A stretch of 64,000 bases of DNA from Streptomyces sp. NWU339 (GTDB lineage: Bacteria > Actinomycetota > Actinomycetes > Streptomycetales > Streptomycetaceae): the NCBI RefSeq assembly GCF_003143855.1, contig NZ_QFRK01000003.1:36734-100733 (forward strand). The letters run 5' to 3'. The translations under genes were made by a program, and so were the position numbers. This document shows positions 1 through 8,565 of the stretch, in pieces. The number at the start of each line of letters is the position of its first letter. The stretch's first letter is position 1. The notes under the pieces are model-generated. The model made no database searches, was not told the DNA's origin, and saw only the letters and a program-made list of their open reading frames with translations.

Positions 1-1016
1 ACGTGGTGGCGCCAGACGCCGAACAGTTCGGCCTGGCCCGCGGGCACGCTCTTCGGGTTCAGGCGCTTCACCCGGCGCACGATCAGCCGGGCGGTGGCGT
101 GAAACGCCTTCTTCTTGCTGGTGAACGCGGTGAAGGGGACCTCGGCGATCTCGGCGTCGGAGATCCAGCGTGCCTCGGCGGCGTCCCAGACGGCGGCGGC
201 GTACTTGATCGGTGTCCAGGCGGTCTCGGCGATGCCCGCGATCGCCTCGCGGATGGTCTTGTGCACCGCCACAGCCAGCGAGAAGTGCGCGTCCGCCTTC
301 CGGCACACGTCCACCACCTTGTGGGAGAAGTACGCCGAGTCCGCACGCACGATGACCTTCGCGGTGATGCCCATCGCCCGGACCGTGGCCAGGGCCTCGC
401 GCAGGAGGCTCGCCGCTCCCTTGCCGGAGCCTGCCGAGCCCTTGCGCAGCCGGGTGGCGACGATGACCGGAGCGCAGGTGGATGTCTTGACGGTGACGAT
501 CTGGAAGTGCAGGCCGCGCTGCTTGGTATAGCCGAACGAGGCGCCCTGTTTGGCCGGCCCGTAGACCTGCTTGACCTTGGAGTCGATGTCCACGAACACC
601 ACCTCGTCCCGCTTCGGGACCAGACCGGTGTGCGCGGCCAGAGTGCAGGTGAACGCCCGCACCGCGGACTCGAGTTGGCGCACGTGTCCCCAGGTGAAGG
701 CGCGCAGGAACGACCCCAGTGTGGACGGCGCACGTACCCCACCGAACAGGCGGGACAGGCCGCCGTGCCGAAGAACGTCCAGATCCTCGATGCTGTCCGC
801 CCCGGCGATCATGCCGCCCACGATCGACAGGGCCTTCGCGTCGGCCGCCGTACCGGCACCGTTGGCCGCGCCGGTGAGCCTCACCTTCTCGGCCACCAAC
901 CGGGGCAGACCGCACCGCTCGGCCAGTCGGATCGTCGGGACCAGCCCGGCATGCGCGATCAGGTCCGGGTCGTCGAACGCGGCGAACAGCGTCGCCGGGC
1001 TGTGGGAGACTTTCAC
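1..1016 (-). CDS. IS1380-family transposase, 3' end cut by window edge
   Basis: A DDE transposase that would move its own insertion sequence. Reading from a GTG at 1016 the frame stays open to the left edge, so about 338 residues are visible and the C-terminus lies outside. The protein begins MKVSHSPATLFAAFDD and contains a block around FVDIDSKVKQVYG with an acidic pair and a later VIVRADSAYFSHK block, both typical of the IS1380 catalytic core. The product is not frameshifted over the visible part. Between its start and the neighbouring broken gene lies a short inverted pair, GAGGTGCC at 1021 and GGCACCTC at 1082, which may belong to the element end. The exact insertion sequence boundary cannot be fixed because only one end is in view. 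Confidence 0.85.
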   Translation of the reverse strand, partial: MKVSHSPATLFAAFDDPDLIAHAGLVPTIRLAERCGLPRLVAEKVRLTGAANGAGTAADAKALSIVGGMIAGADSIEDLDVLRHGGLSRLFGGVRAPSTLGSFLRAFTWGHVRQLESAVRAFTCTLAAHTGLVPKRDEVVFVDIDSKVKQVYGPAKQGASFGYTKQRGLHFQIVTVKTSTCAPVIVATRLRKGSAGSGKGAASLLREALATVRAMGITAKVIVRADSAYFSHKVVDVCRKADAHFSLAVAVHKTIREAIAGIAETAWTPIKYAAAVWDAAEARWISDAEIAEVPFTAFTSKKKAFHATARLIVRRVKRLNPKSVPAGQAELFGVWRHH

Positions 1017-1075
1017 TTACGAGGTGCCTTGCTTCGTGGGATTGATGAGGGCGTAGGAACTCCCATCATCCCAGG

Positions 1076-1909
1076 TCAGCGGGCACCTCTTCTCATTTCG
1101 TCGTCCACAGACCGGCTATCGCGCGGTGGATCCAGGCTGAGTACTGCCCGTCGCGCCTCTTCCGGGCCAACGGCGTCCAGCAGGGCCGATCCGGTCCGTC
1201 TCCACTTCGCTGATGGTGCGTAGGCCGTCGCGGGGGCCGCATGCTCCAGCAGCCGCTGCCACGGCTCTCCTCCGGCAGTTGCTTCCTTGAGAGCCGCGTC
1301 GGCCCACGGTTCACCGGGATTGAGCACCGGACCAGGAAAATGAGCCAGTAGGTTCCGCATTCCGGGCTCCGCGCCGTTCGCGGCCGCCTGCGTGCGACGG
1401 AAGCCCGGCAGGTTCGCCGCCGCATTTGTGCGCCGGAAGGCGGCCAGGATGGCCGTGTCGGGAGTACGTCCGGCTGCGAGTTCCGCATCGGCCAGTTCCC
1501 AGATCCGGTGGGTCGACCAGAGGAGGTATTGGTCCTTCAACCGGGAGAGCTGTTCCTGGCGTTCGGCAGCCAACAGGTCCCCGTCGAGGCCACGGACGAC
1601 TCCGGAAGCGACCATGAGTAGTTCGGTGCGGAGGTACCCCGGATCCCGCCTGAACTCTTCGGCCGAGCAGTCGTCTTCCACGTGGGCGTACCAACGGGCC
1701 CATATGCCGGCGAGCTCCAGCCGGTCCTTGTCGGGCAGTGCGCGTAGGAGCTCCATGTTCTCGAACCCCACACCCGTCATGGAGCCGTTGTTGCAGGCGG
1801 CCCGCATGACGGCGCGAGACAGCTCAGGCAGATCGCCGCGCTCCGCGAGGGCCTGGTATTGAGCGGCCTGTTCTGCCAGGACCTGGGTGTTCCCCATCCA
1901 TCTGCTCAT
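1076..1909 (-). pseudogene. DUF4132/MolR-like protein, N-terminal fragment cut by the insertion sequence
   Basis: About 278 residues of a larger protein whose end has been replaced by the adjacent IS1380 element. The readable part is helical and ends in a segment with WRRTGSALLDAVGPEEARRA, which resembles the conserved 'placing' segment of large DUF4132-type proteins that normally continue for several hundred more residues. Shortly after that segment the frame becomes arginine-rich and stops at the element side. The start chosen is the ATG at 1909 (MSRWMGNTQV); upstream in-frame ATGs exist and no strong ribosome binding site decides between them. The family assignment rests on this segment only. 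The rest of the gene may lie beyond the insertion sequence, outside the window. Confidence 0.5.
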
Positions 1910-2028
1910 GGCTGGCAGCCTAGAAAGGGCCACTGACATCGAACGTGTCCCCACCCGTGGGGCTCAGGCGTTCTCCCGCCTCCGAAGAGCGTCCATGACC
2001 TCGAACGCAGGCGACCGACAGGAGTCTG

Positions 2029-2093
2029 TCAACGCGGCTTGATGACCCACATCAAGTCTCGCTCACGAACCTTTGGTGGCGGCGTGAAGCAAG
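2029..2093 (-). pseudogene. Small DUF4291-like remnant (copy 1)
   Basis: On the minus strand this reads KVRERDLMWVIKPR followed by a stop. It resembles the conserved KRxRMTWIKPSF segment of DUF4291 proteins but with an extra residue and an early stop. The 25 bases 2031-2055 are nearly repeated at 4468-4492, where a longer DUF4291 remnant ends at the same place. Also visible as a 7-bp inverted repeat (CTTGATG, CATCAAG), which is a by-product of the coding motif. Confidence 0.35.
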
Positions 2094-2099
2094 AAGCGC

Positions 2100-2504
2100 C
2101 TACAGACGGCCGTCCGGTCCCACGCAGGACTCGCACGCACCACAGAGAACCAGCTCGATCGGTCGGGTCTCGCGCAGCGTTCCAGGGTTGCCGCAGCGCT
2201 CGCAGATGTGCTCGCCGGCAGCCGTGAACTCGGCCACCAGCGCGTTGAGCCTGACCGCCTCGTCGGACGTCCAGTTTCCACCCTGCTTCCACGGCCGAGG
2301 AAACGCCTGGAAGGCCAGGACCGCCCACTTCTGCTTCACCGCCAGAAGCTCGTACTCGGGAAACGCCGTGACGACCGCCTCATGGCACCGCAGCACAAGG
2401 GCCCACCACCCGGGCCCCACATCGAACTCGAACGAGGGGTCACGGAGGTGGCGCCTGAGCGGTTCCAGTTCGGCAGCATGCGCTGCCCCAGGACGGCTGT
2501 TCAT
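2100..2504 (-). CDS. Small protein with C-terminal zinc-ribbon, conserved in Streptomyces
   Basis: A 134-residue protein starting MNSRPGAAHA. It carries a C-terminal pair of CxxC motifs (ICERCGNPG and LCGACESC), which form a probable zinc ribbon. The middle segment is tryptophan-rich (GPGWWALV, NWTSDEAVRLN). The start at 2504 is supported by AAGGAA about 10 bases upstream and by a 4-base overlap with the stop of the gene before it (TGA at 2503-2501), a sign of translational coupling. Zinc binding is inferred from the four cysteines. I know no function for this family; it often accompanies the cysteine-rich protein whose broken copy lies directly upstream here. Confidence 0.7.
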   Translation of the reverse strand: MNSRPGAAHAAELEPLRRHLRDPSFEFDVGPGWWALVLRCHEAVVTAFPEYELLAVKQKWAVLAFQAFPRPWKQGGNWTSDEAVRLNALVAEFTAAGEHICERCGNPGTLRETRPIELVLCGACESCVGPDGRL

Positions 2505-2998
2505 CTCTTCGATTCCTTCGTGTCGAACGCCCGCACCCGTACGGGATCGAGGTGGAGTTCGTACGGGCCCATGCAGTCGGCAGCGAGGGTGGCGACGAGG
2601 ACACCGCAGCCACAGGCCATGTTGCGGCCCCCGGTGCCGAGCGGACCGCAGCAGTCCAGTGCGAGCCACCCCGATGCAGCAGCCTCAGAGCGGGTACGTC
2701 TTGAGGATGCACGACGACGCTGTTCCTCGGGCGGCCGGGATCCAGTCGGTCAGCTCGGGTGGCATGAGCAGTCGGTGCGGATGGTGCGGCCGAGGTTCGT
2801 CGGCTGGCGGGGTGAACGGTGCGTCCCACGGCTCGGGACCAACGGCATGGTGCCCTCGCGGCACGCTGGAGGGGGCCAGACCCGTCTCCTTGTCCCGATC
2901 CTTGTCACGGTCCGAGACTTCCGGCACGGCGGCAGCTCCACCAAGTCCGGGGTGAGTTCGACTCCGCACTTCGCGCAGTAGAAGGAGGCTCCACGGCT
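2501..2998 (-). pseudogene. Cysteine-rich conserved protein broken by frameshifts
   Basis: The pieces of one recognisable Streptomyces protein lie in order but in different frames. First comes a zinc-finger start (FYCAKCGVELTPDLVELPPC, 2995-2930), then an EPWDAPFTPPADE segment in a second frame, then VVVHPQDVPAL in a third, and finally CCGPLGTGGRNMACGCG to the end AFDTKESKR back in the first frame, stopping at 2501. No single reading frame covers them: the first frame stops at 2750. Net phase is restored, so several small indels are needed. It is either a decayed gene or low-quality sequence. The downstream zinc-ribbon gene overlaps its stop by four bases and is intact. Confidence 0.6.
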
Positions 2999-3183
2999 TC
3001 CGTCGGCTACGCATCCGATGGAAGAGACGAGCCGACATCCACGAAGCCTTCCTCGAACTCGCCTGCTGCCTGATCACCCACCGACAACTCAGCGCATTGT
3101 GCTAGCCCTCTTTGATCACCGTGAACTCTCAGTTCGGAGGAGTGTCACACTCCGTGAAGCATGCGAGCCGGCTTCGGTTCCAA

Positions 3184-3603
3184 TCAGGCGATGGCGATCC
3201 GTGCCAGAGCCCACAAAATGATCAGATCGAGCGCCATCACACTGATCGACCACAGAGGGTAGTAAGGGATGAACATGAACTGGGTCACCAGACTGATCGA
3301 GGCGGTCGTCACCCCGGCCGCGCGGCCCCAGCTCATGGCCCGCAGCACTCCCATGCCCACAATTACCAGCGCAACGCCTACGACGAGGTGGATCCAGCCC
3401 CAGCTAGTGAGGTCGAACCGGTACTCGTAGTACCGCGGCACGCCAAAAAGATGATCCTTGGCAATGCCAGCGATGCCCTGAAGGATGCTCAGCACTCCGC
3501 TGAGGAGGAGCAGCACACCGAAGTACCTCATCGGTCCGGCTGGCTGGCCATCGTTTCGGGCGCCTCTGGTCTCCTGCCGTGCTCCGTGAGGCATGTCCAC
3601 CAT
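3184..3603 (-). CDS. DUF7144-type small integral membrane protein
   Basis: About 139 residues, starting MVDMPHGARQ at 3603 (an ATG six bases downstream is equally possible). After a polar N-terminus of about 25 residues it has roughly four hydrophobic stretches: YFGVLLLLSGVLSILQGI, IHLVVGVALVIVGMGVL, a segment around TTASISLVTQFMF, and VMALDLIILWAL. The order and the tryptophan-containing loop between the first two helices match the DUF7144 family common in Streptomyces. It sits alone between unrelated minus-strand genes. No reaction or partner can be deduced. Confidence 0.75.
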   Translation of the reverse strand: MVDMPHGARQETRGARNDGQPAGPMRYFGVLLLLSGVLSILQGIAGIAKDHLFGVPRYYEYRFDLTSWGWIHLVVGVALVIVGMGVLRAMSWGRAAGVTTASISLVTQFMFIPYYPLWSISVMALDLIILWALARIAIA

Positions 3604-3950
3604 GACCTGTTGACCCTTCGTCCTGGCGCGGTCGTCACCGCACCTCACGACGCGGGCGGGAGGCGGGCGCATCCGTCACCGTCACAGCGTCACCCGGAAG
3701 TAGTCGCGCGGCGAGCGCACTGGGGCATACGGGTCTACTCCCGCGCCCCGAATCCGTCGGCGAGCAGGTCGGAGCTACACGTTCGGTAGCGCGCGTTGCC
3801 ACAAGGTGGTCCTAGCTCTCCGTGATGGTGGCGACCCTCGTGGAGGCTGAGGCCAAAACCCTCGCGGGATCAACGCTGAGAAGGGCGACTCTGTGGGCAC
3901 GGCAGGCCGGACAGCATCGGAGAGCTCTCACGTGGCTGGTCCGAACGCTG

Positions 3951-4235
3951 TCACGCGAAAGCCCCCACTTCGCCGGCCATGACCTGGGGAGGGTTGGGAA
4001 GCACTGACGCGAGGTTGTCCCGCACGAAGTCCGCCGCCCTCGAGATCGATTCCTCGGCACCGGCCCGGTCCTGGAAGACGCTGGTCGAGACCACCACCCC
4101 GTTCCCGGCATCGATCCAGTAGTAGGCCACGAAGCCGGAGACCTGGCGCAGGAGCGGCACGAACCCCTCGTTCACGAGACGTACCGCCTCGGCCGGATCG
4201 GTCACCCCTTCGTACCGCCGGACCGCTGCGTACAT
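3951..4235 (-). CDS. Antibiotic-biosynthesis-monooxygenase-like (ABM) dimeric barrel protein
   Basis: 94 residues beginning MYAAVRRYEG and ending near PPQVMAGEVGAFA. The pattern of a short N-terminal strand, a helix with the NEGFVPLLRQVSG segment, a central AYYWIDAGNGVVVSTSVF strand pair and a long helix is that of small ferredoxin-like ABM or Dabb-type proteins. Such proteins act as dimers, as monooxygenases or binding proteins, usually in stress or secondary metabolism. The start is well supported: GAGGAG lies eight bases before the ATG at 4235. No catalytic residue can be pointed to, so the enzymatic role is open. Confidence 0.7.
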   Translation of the reverse strand: MYAAVRRYEGVTDPAEAVRLVNEGFVPLLRQVSGFVAYYWIDAGNGVVVSTSVFQDRAGAEESISRAADFVRDNLASVLPNPPQVMAGEVGAFA

Positions 4236-4477
4236 TCCCAAGCTCCTCACGGCATTCCGGGTTCGTCCTCTGCTGAGACGTCGTACCCCTGCGACAGCTG
4301 CTTGGCCCATGAGGCGTCCGGCCATCACCTGAAGGACAGCCTTGGGTGATCCGAACGGCGGCCGTCGGCCCGGACACACGGCCCTCCGCAGGTGCGCCAC
4401 GGGACAGCCTCGACGTGGAGCAGAGCAGCCTGGGCCGGCGGCTGCCCGCAGCACGGAAGAGGCTGCGAACGCGTTTT

Positions 4478-4627
4478 GATGACCCACGTCATCCGGTCCC
4501 GCTTCCAGGCCGCCGGGAAGCGGCCATCCCGGGCTGCGGGCAGGCCGATCTCCGGTGGGTACGCCTGGTGGACGACGACCGTGGAGTCGGTGAAGTGGGC
4601 GCGGATCCGGTGCTTGAGTTCTCCCAC
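4478..4627 (-). pseudogene. DUF4291 N-terminal remnant (copy 2)
   Basis: From a GTG at 4627 the minus strand reads MGELKHRIRAHFTDS, then VVVHQAYPPEIGLPAARDG and KRDRMTWVIKT, a good match to the start of DUF4291 proteins. A full-length member would run to about 190-200 residues. Here homology stops after about 50 residues, at the point where copy 1 near 2031 also ends, with TGGGTCATCAA followed by CGCGTT in both copies. Confidence 0.55.
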
Positions 4628-4731
4628 GGTGCCAGCGGGCGGAACCCGTGCGACGCGCGCCGTCGAATTACCCGGGCACTCGGTCGCCGATGGAGAGATC
4701 GGGTCCCACCGGAAACACCCGTGGCTTTCGG

Positions 4732-5052
4732 CTACTTGCCGGGGGCGCGGAAGGTGACCTCTCGGCGGGTGGCCTCGTCGATCTCGTCGAGGGTGAGGAG
4801 CGGGGTGGCCCGGGTCTGGAGGGCTCCGCTGGCCTTGACGGCGAGACTGACGGCGGCCATGGAGACCGCGTCGGGGAGGTCGACGATGATCACGGTGTCG
4901 TTCTCCCCGAAGGCGAAGTACATGGCCTCGACCTTCCCGCCGAGGCCGGTGACGACCTGGTCGACGGCGGCGCGGCGGCCGCTCGCGCCGTCCTTGAGCA
5001 GGCCCTTCGTGCCTTCGGACGTGTAGGTGGCCTGGATGAGGAACTTCGGCAT
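4732..5052 (-). CDS. GYD domain-containing protein
   Basis: 106 residues starting MPKFLIQATYTSEGTKGLLK. This is the characteristic opening of GYD-domain proteins, small ferredoxin-fold proteins widespread in soil bacteria. The later AMYFAFGENDTVIIVDLPD and AVSLAVKASGAL segments also fit. The whole length is one domain. The start at 5052 follows a GGAG about nine bases upstream. It stands alone with a 250-base spacer before the anti-sigma gene. The molecular role of GYD proteins is not established, and nothing nearby clarifies it. Confidence 0.85.
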   Translation of the reverse strand: MPKFLIQATYTSEGTKGLLKDGASGRRAAVDQVVTGLGGKVEAMYFAFGENDTVIIVDLPDAVSMAAVSLAVKASGALQTRATPLLTLDEIDEATRREVTFRAPGK

Positions 5053-5302
5053 GGGGAACGCTCCGTGCTCATCGATTGTCGGTGTGCGGAATGACCTTCC
5101 CGCTGTCACGTCGGCCGTCGGCCACCGGGCGGCCGGATTCACCCGTTGGAAGCTGCACCGTGGAGTAGGGCCGACGGAGGCGCGGACACGGCCCGCCCGC
5201 GTTCTTCGCGATCGGAGCACCGGGATCCGACCGGGGTTCCGCCGAAACCCGCTCGGAGGTGGGTCACGCGGCCGGCCGGGGCAGGGCCCTGGCCGGTGCG
5301 GC

Positions 5303-6013
5303 TCAGTCGGACGGATGGAGGGTGGCGTCGGCCACGACCGACCTGTCGGCCGCGAGCAGGTGCACCTTGGTCACGGGCGACGAGCCGGCGGGATAGGGGG
5401 TGACCCACTGGGCGTAGCCGGCGGCCAGGGAGAAGGTGCCGATGGTGGTGGTGGAACCGTCCGCCCGTTCGATCTGGCAGGTGAGTGTGCCGTGAAGGGC
5501 CGCCCGGGCGCGTGCGGGGAGGTTGTCGGCGTCCACCGACACGTACAGCCAGTGCGGCCGACCCGTGTAGGCGAAGACGCGTCCGACGTCCTGGCTGTGG
5601 GAGGTGAGGCCGGCGCTGAGCAGCCGGTCGGGCCGGGCGGGGCCGGTGTCGGACGGTGGGGACGCGGAGGTGACGCCGATCGCCCATCCGCCCACGGCCA
5701 GCGTCGCGGCTGCCACAGCGGCTGCGAGGCCGAGGGCGAACCGTTGGCGCAGTGTCCGGCGACGGCGTCGGGGCGACAGTCCGATGCGCTGGAGCACACG
5801 GGTTTCGAACCCCTCCGGCGGCTCGAGTCCGGGAATCAGGTGGAGCAGTTCGTCGGCCGTGCGCGCCAGTTCCCGGACGTTCTCCCGGCAGGCGGGGCAA
5901 CGCTGCAGGTGGGCCAGGGCAGCGGCGCGCTCCTGGGCGGGCAGTACTCCCAGTGCCACTTCGGCGGCGCTGTCCCGCAGCCGTCGGCACGCGAAGGTGT
6001 CGTCGCCGGTCAT
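5303..6013 (-). CDS. Membrane anti-sigma factor with zinc-binding N-terminus
   Basis: 236 residues. The N-terminal third holds an HxxxCxxC motif (AHLQRCPACREN, around residues 34-45), the signature of zinc-containing anti-sigma (ZAS) domains that bind ECF sigma factors. A single membrane helix follows a stretch of arginines (FALGLAAAVAAATLAVGG, near residue 90-110). The rest is a predicted extracytoplasmic domain similar to RskA/anti-sigma-K C-terminal domains. The gene overlaps the upstream sigma factor by four bases, so the two are co-translated. The likely role is to hold the cognate sigma factor at the membrane until an envelope signal releases it; the signal cannot be deduced. Confidence 0.85.
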   Translation of the reverse strand: MTGDDTFACRRLRDSAAEVALGVLPAQERAAALAHLQRCPACRENVRELARTADELLHLIPGLEPPEGFETRVLQRIGLSPRRRRRTLRQRFALGLAAAVAAATLAVGGWAIGVTSASPPSDTGPARPDRLLSAGLTSHSQDVGRVFAYTGRPHWLYVSVDADNLPARARAALHGTLTCQIERADGSTTTIGTFSLAAGYAQWVTPYPAGSSPVTKVHLLAADRSVVADATLHPSD

Positions 6014-6612
6014 GATGTCGTGTCCTGCCTGTGCGTCAGGGTCTCGCGCAGCTTGGCCAGCGCCGTCCTGATCCGGGTCTTGGCGGTGCCGAGGGGGATC
6101 TGCTCCAGGTCCGCCACTTGCTGCGCGGTCATGCCGTAGATGCCGGCCATGACGATGGCACGGGCCTGGCCCGGCGGCAGCTCCGCGATGGCCCGCCGCA
6201 ACTCGGCCGACTCCTCGTCGGCCACCGCCAGCCGCTCGGGGGTGTCGGTGATCACTTCCAGCAGCGGCGCCATCCGGGTGGGGTCCACGGGGACGGCCCT
6301 GCGGGAGCGCACGGCGTCGATCGCCAGGTTGTGGGCGATGGCCGCCAACCAGGTACGGACCGATCCGCGGCGCGAGTCGTAGACCTGGGCGTGGCGCCAG
6401 GCCTGTTCGAAGGTCTGCTGGGCCACGTCCTCCGCGAGCTGGGCGTCGCCGGTGACCGTCATGGCCACCCCGAAGACCTTGTGCTGGAACCGGCGGACGA
6501 ACGCCACCGCGAACTCGGGGTCGCCGGTCGTCAGCCCCGCCAGCAGCGCGTCATCGGGCATCTGCTCCAGAGAAAGCCCAAAATGATGCATATTTCTCAT
6601 ACGTAGCACCAT
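6010..6612 (-). CDS. ECF-type RNA polymerase sigma factor (SigK-like group)
   Basis: About 200 residues. Region 2 is seen as the [19 protein letters not shown] to [15 protein letters not shown] block with the [10 protein letters not shown] motif. Region 4 is seen as [19 protein letters not shown] followed by [14 protein letters not shown]. The start is uncertain: in-frame ATGs lie at 6612, 6600 and 6591, and the sequence between them is unusually A/T-rich with no clear ribosome binding site. The gene is coupled by a four-base overlap to a zinc anti-sigma factor. It probably directs a small regulon including its own operon. Directly upstream lies an ABC-transporter remnant, so the native promoter context may have been altered. 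Confidence 0.87.
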   Translation of the reverse strand: MVLRMRNMHHFGLSLEQMPDDALLAGLTTGDPEFAVAFVRRFQHKVFGVAMTVTGDAQLAEDVAQQTFEQAWRHAQVYDSRRGSVRTWLAAIAHNLAIDAVRSRRAVPVDPTRMAPLLEVITDTPERLAVADEESAELRRAIAELPPGQARAIVMAGIYGMTAQQVADLEQIPLGTAKTRIRTALAKLRETLTHRQDTTS

Positions 6613-6727
6613 TCCGTAGGGATTGTCCGATGGTCGGCTCGGGCGCCGGTGGTTCCACGTCCCTGCGGCGGGAGGGCAGCAGCGCGTCGATCGCGGTGGC
6701 GAGCGCACGCGGCAGGCGGCACCGGGT

Positions 6728-6940
6728 GCCCACGGGCGCGTCGCGGGTCATGGCCCGGGCGATCGCCAGGCGCCGGCGCCGGCCTCCGGACGGCAGCCTG
6801 CCGCGCCGGCCCACGACGGTGTCGTAGCCCTCCGGCAGAGCGGTGACGAAGTCGTGCGCGTCCGCGGCGCGTGCCGCAGCGAGAGCCTCCCGCTCACGGG
6901 CGGCCTGCGCCGGTACGTCGTGCCCGACGAACGTGAACCG
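6728..6940 (-). pseudogene. ABC-transporter ATPase remnant
   Basis: About 70 residues on the minus strand match the part of an exporter-type ABC ATPase between the Q-loop and the Walker B motif. [17 protein letters not shown] is followed by a damaged signature ([16 protein letters not shown], where LSGGQRQRLAIARA is usual). The Walker A region is absent and the sequence loses homology after DAPV, where the catalytic acidic pair should be. It has no usable start and runs into the region before the sigma factor. Confidence 0.6.
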
Positions 6941-7025
6941 GGCTTGATCCGGGTCTTCATGTCTCCGGACCTGGGTACCCGGCGTCGTGCCCAACGACCG
7001 CGAGTAAGCGAGTAAGGAGGAGTCA

Positions 7026-7502
7026 GTGAGCACGGTGAAGGAGACGGTGGACGTCGAGGTGCCCGTCCACACCGCCTACAACCAGTGGACGCAGTTCGAG
7101 GAATTCCCGAAGTTCATGGAGGGCGTCGAGGAGGTGCGGCAGCTCGACGAGCGGCACAACCACTGGAAGACCAGTATTGGCGGGGTGCGGCGCGAGTTCG
7201 ACACCGAGATCGTCGACCAGTTGGCGGACGACCGGATCACCTGGCGGGTCGTCGACGGCGAGACCCGGCAACGGGGATCGGTCAGGTTCGAGCGGCTGGA
7301 CGACACCCACACCCGCGTGGAGCTCACGATGGACGTCGAACCCACCGGCATGGCCGAGAAGGGCGCGGACGTGCTGGGCGTGATCGACCGCCGGGTCAAG
7401 GGAGACCTGCACCGTTTCAAGGACTACATCGAACAGCGCGGCGGGGAGACGGGCGCCTGGCGAGGGCGCATCCGGCCCGAAGAGCCCGGTTCGGCCGTCT
7501 GA
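7026..7502 (+). CDS. SRPBCC-family protein (polyketide cyclase/dehydrase-like)
   Basis: 158 residues from a GTG at 7026, with AAGGAGG eight to ten bases before it. The opening [28 protein letters not shown] is the typical start of the START-like hydrophobic cavity fold. The strand pattern through [19 protein letters not shown] and a long C-terminal helix ([19 protein letters not shown]) follow it. These proteins bind hydrophobic ligands; stand-alone members near stress genes in Streptomyces have no assigned substrate. The gene is monocistronic and followed by a strong hairpin at 7588. Confidence 0.87.
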   Translation: MSTVKETVDVEVPVHTAYNQWTQFEEFPKFMEGVEEVRQLDERHNHWKTSIGGVRREFDTEIVDQLADDRITWRVVDGETRQRGSVRFERLDDTHTRVELTMDVEPTGMAEKGADVLGVIDRRVKGDLHRFKDYIEQRGGETGAWRGRIRPEEPGSAV

Positions 7503-7587
7503 CGACTCGGGACGCGGGACAGGAAGTCGCGCCGAACGAGCAGCTCGGCTTCACTCGGCTTCCGGAAGCGGCCGGATTCCCTGATTC

Positions 7588-7628
7588 ATCGACCCTGTCG
7601 GCCGAGCGGCTCGGCCGACAGGGTCGAT
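7588..7628 (+). terminator. Perfect 18-bp hairpin, likely terminator
   Basis: 7588-7605 (ATCGACCCTGTCGGCCGA) is the exact reverse complement of 7611-7628, with a five-base loop. No T-tract follows on either strand, as is usual for Streptomyces terminators. It lies 86 bases after the SRPBCC stop and could serve both strands. Confidence 0.65.
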
Positions 7629-7830
7629 CGGCCCCCTGTCGCCCTTCCTTCTTGCTGTGTGAGGGTGAGCTCGAGCTGCTCACCCAGGTCATGGCGCCGG
7701 CACGGACCGAGCACGGGGTCACCGTCGACTCCGGCGTTCCCGGCGAGGTCGCCACGCCGACGACCGGCCGGGAAGTCACCGCCGAGCGACGTTTGGTGCG
7801 CTCCGGAGCCCCTGCGCATCGCGGGAAGCG

Positions 7831-8058
7831 TCACGTGACCAGGGCCACCACCATGGCGATCAGTCCGATCGCCACCAGCGCCACCACCACCATGATCAGA
7901 ACGATCGCCATCGTTCCCCAGCCTTTGCGCGGTTCGTGCGGCTCCGGGTACGAGATGCCGTAAGTGCCGCCTTCGGCGGGTGGCGTATCGCCGGGGGCCA
8001 CGCCGCCGCCCGGTTCGATCCCCGGGGTTCGCCTCGGATCGGGATCAGGAGTCGTCAT
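7831..8058 (-). CDS. DUF6480 family small membrane protein
   Basis: 75 residues. The polar N-terminus has the family hallmark TPDPDPRRTPGIEPGGGV and PPAEGGTYG, then SYPEPHEPRKGW. One C-terminal membrane helix rich in valine, alanine and isoleucine follows (MAIVLIMVVVALVAIGLIAM). Length and order match the DUF6480 family, which is almost limited to Streptomyces. A lone gene; its role is unknown. Proline-rich cytoplasmic tail and single helix suggest a membrane-tethered adaptor, which is only a guess. Confidence 0.88.
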   Translation of the reverse strand: MTTPDPDPRRTPGIEPGGGVAPGDTPPAEGGTYGISYPEPHEPRKGWGTMAIVLIMVVVALVAIGLIAMVVALVT

Positions 8059-8142
8059 GGCGCACGCTCCTCTCGGCGCTCGTCTGCCATCTGCCTATGG
8101 GTCGGTTCCGCGGAAATCGCACCACCCTCATATGGAGGCGCA

Positions 8143-8565
8143 CTACTGGTTGGGCTCGGCGGCGCTGATGTCGCCGAGGGCCGATCCGGGGTCGCGTTCG
8201 ATGGCCAGGTCGCCGAGGGAGACGATGCCCACCACGTGCTGCCCTTCGTCGACGACCGGCACCCGGCGGACCGCGTGCTCGCGCATCACCCGGACCGCGA
8301 GGGTCAGTTCGTCGTCGGGGCCCACGGTGACCAGGTCGGCGCTGCACGCCTCGGCCGCCGTGGTCCGGTCGGGGTCGCCGCCGGCGGCCAGGGCGCGTAC
8401 CACCAGGTCGCGGTCACTGACCAGGCCGCGCAGCCGCTCGCCCTCGGTGACCAGGACGGCACCGATGTCCTCGTCCCGCATCATCCGGGCCACGGCCGTC
8501 ACCGAGGTCTGGGGCTCGACGGTCACCGGGGCACTCGTCATGACGTCGCTGACATGCTGAGTCAT
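8143..8565 (-). CDS. Tandem CBS-domain protein
   Basis: 140 residues from MTQHVSDVMTSAPVTVEPQT. Two CBS motifs are visible: the first with ARMMRDEDIGAVLVTEGERL and GLVSDRDLVVRAL, the second with AVRVMREHAVRRVPVVDEGQ and GIVSLGDLAIERDP. Paired CBS domains form a Bateman module that binds adenine nucleotides or related ligands. Stand-alone versions of this kind are common in Streptomyces stress regions. The start at 8565 has AAGGGA eight bases before it. No fused effector domain is present, so it would have to act on a partner protein not identifiable here. Confidence 0.9.
   Translation of the reverse strand: MTQHVSDVMTSAPVTVEPQTSVTAVARMMRDEDIGAVLVTEGERLRGLVSDRDLVVRALAAGGDPDRTTAAEACSADLVTVGPDDELTLAVRVMREHAVRRVPVVDEGQHVVGIVSLGDLAIERDPGSALGDISAAEPNQ

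Noticed and set aside
2037..2055. Inverted repeat CTTGATG-N5-CATCAAG as a regulator operator
   Set aside because: Explained as part of a DUF4291 coding remnant, and the second copy at 4470 does not preserve the symmetry.
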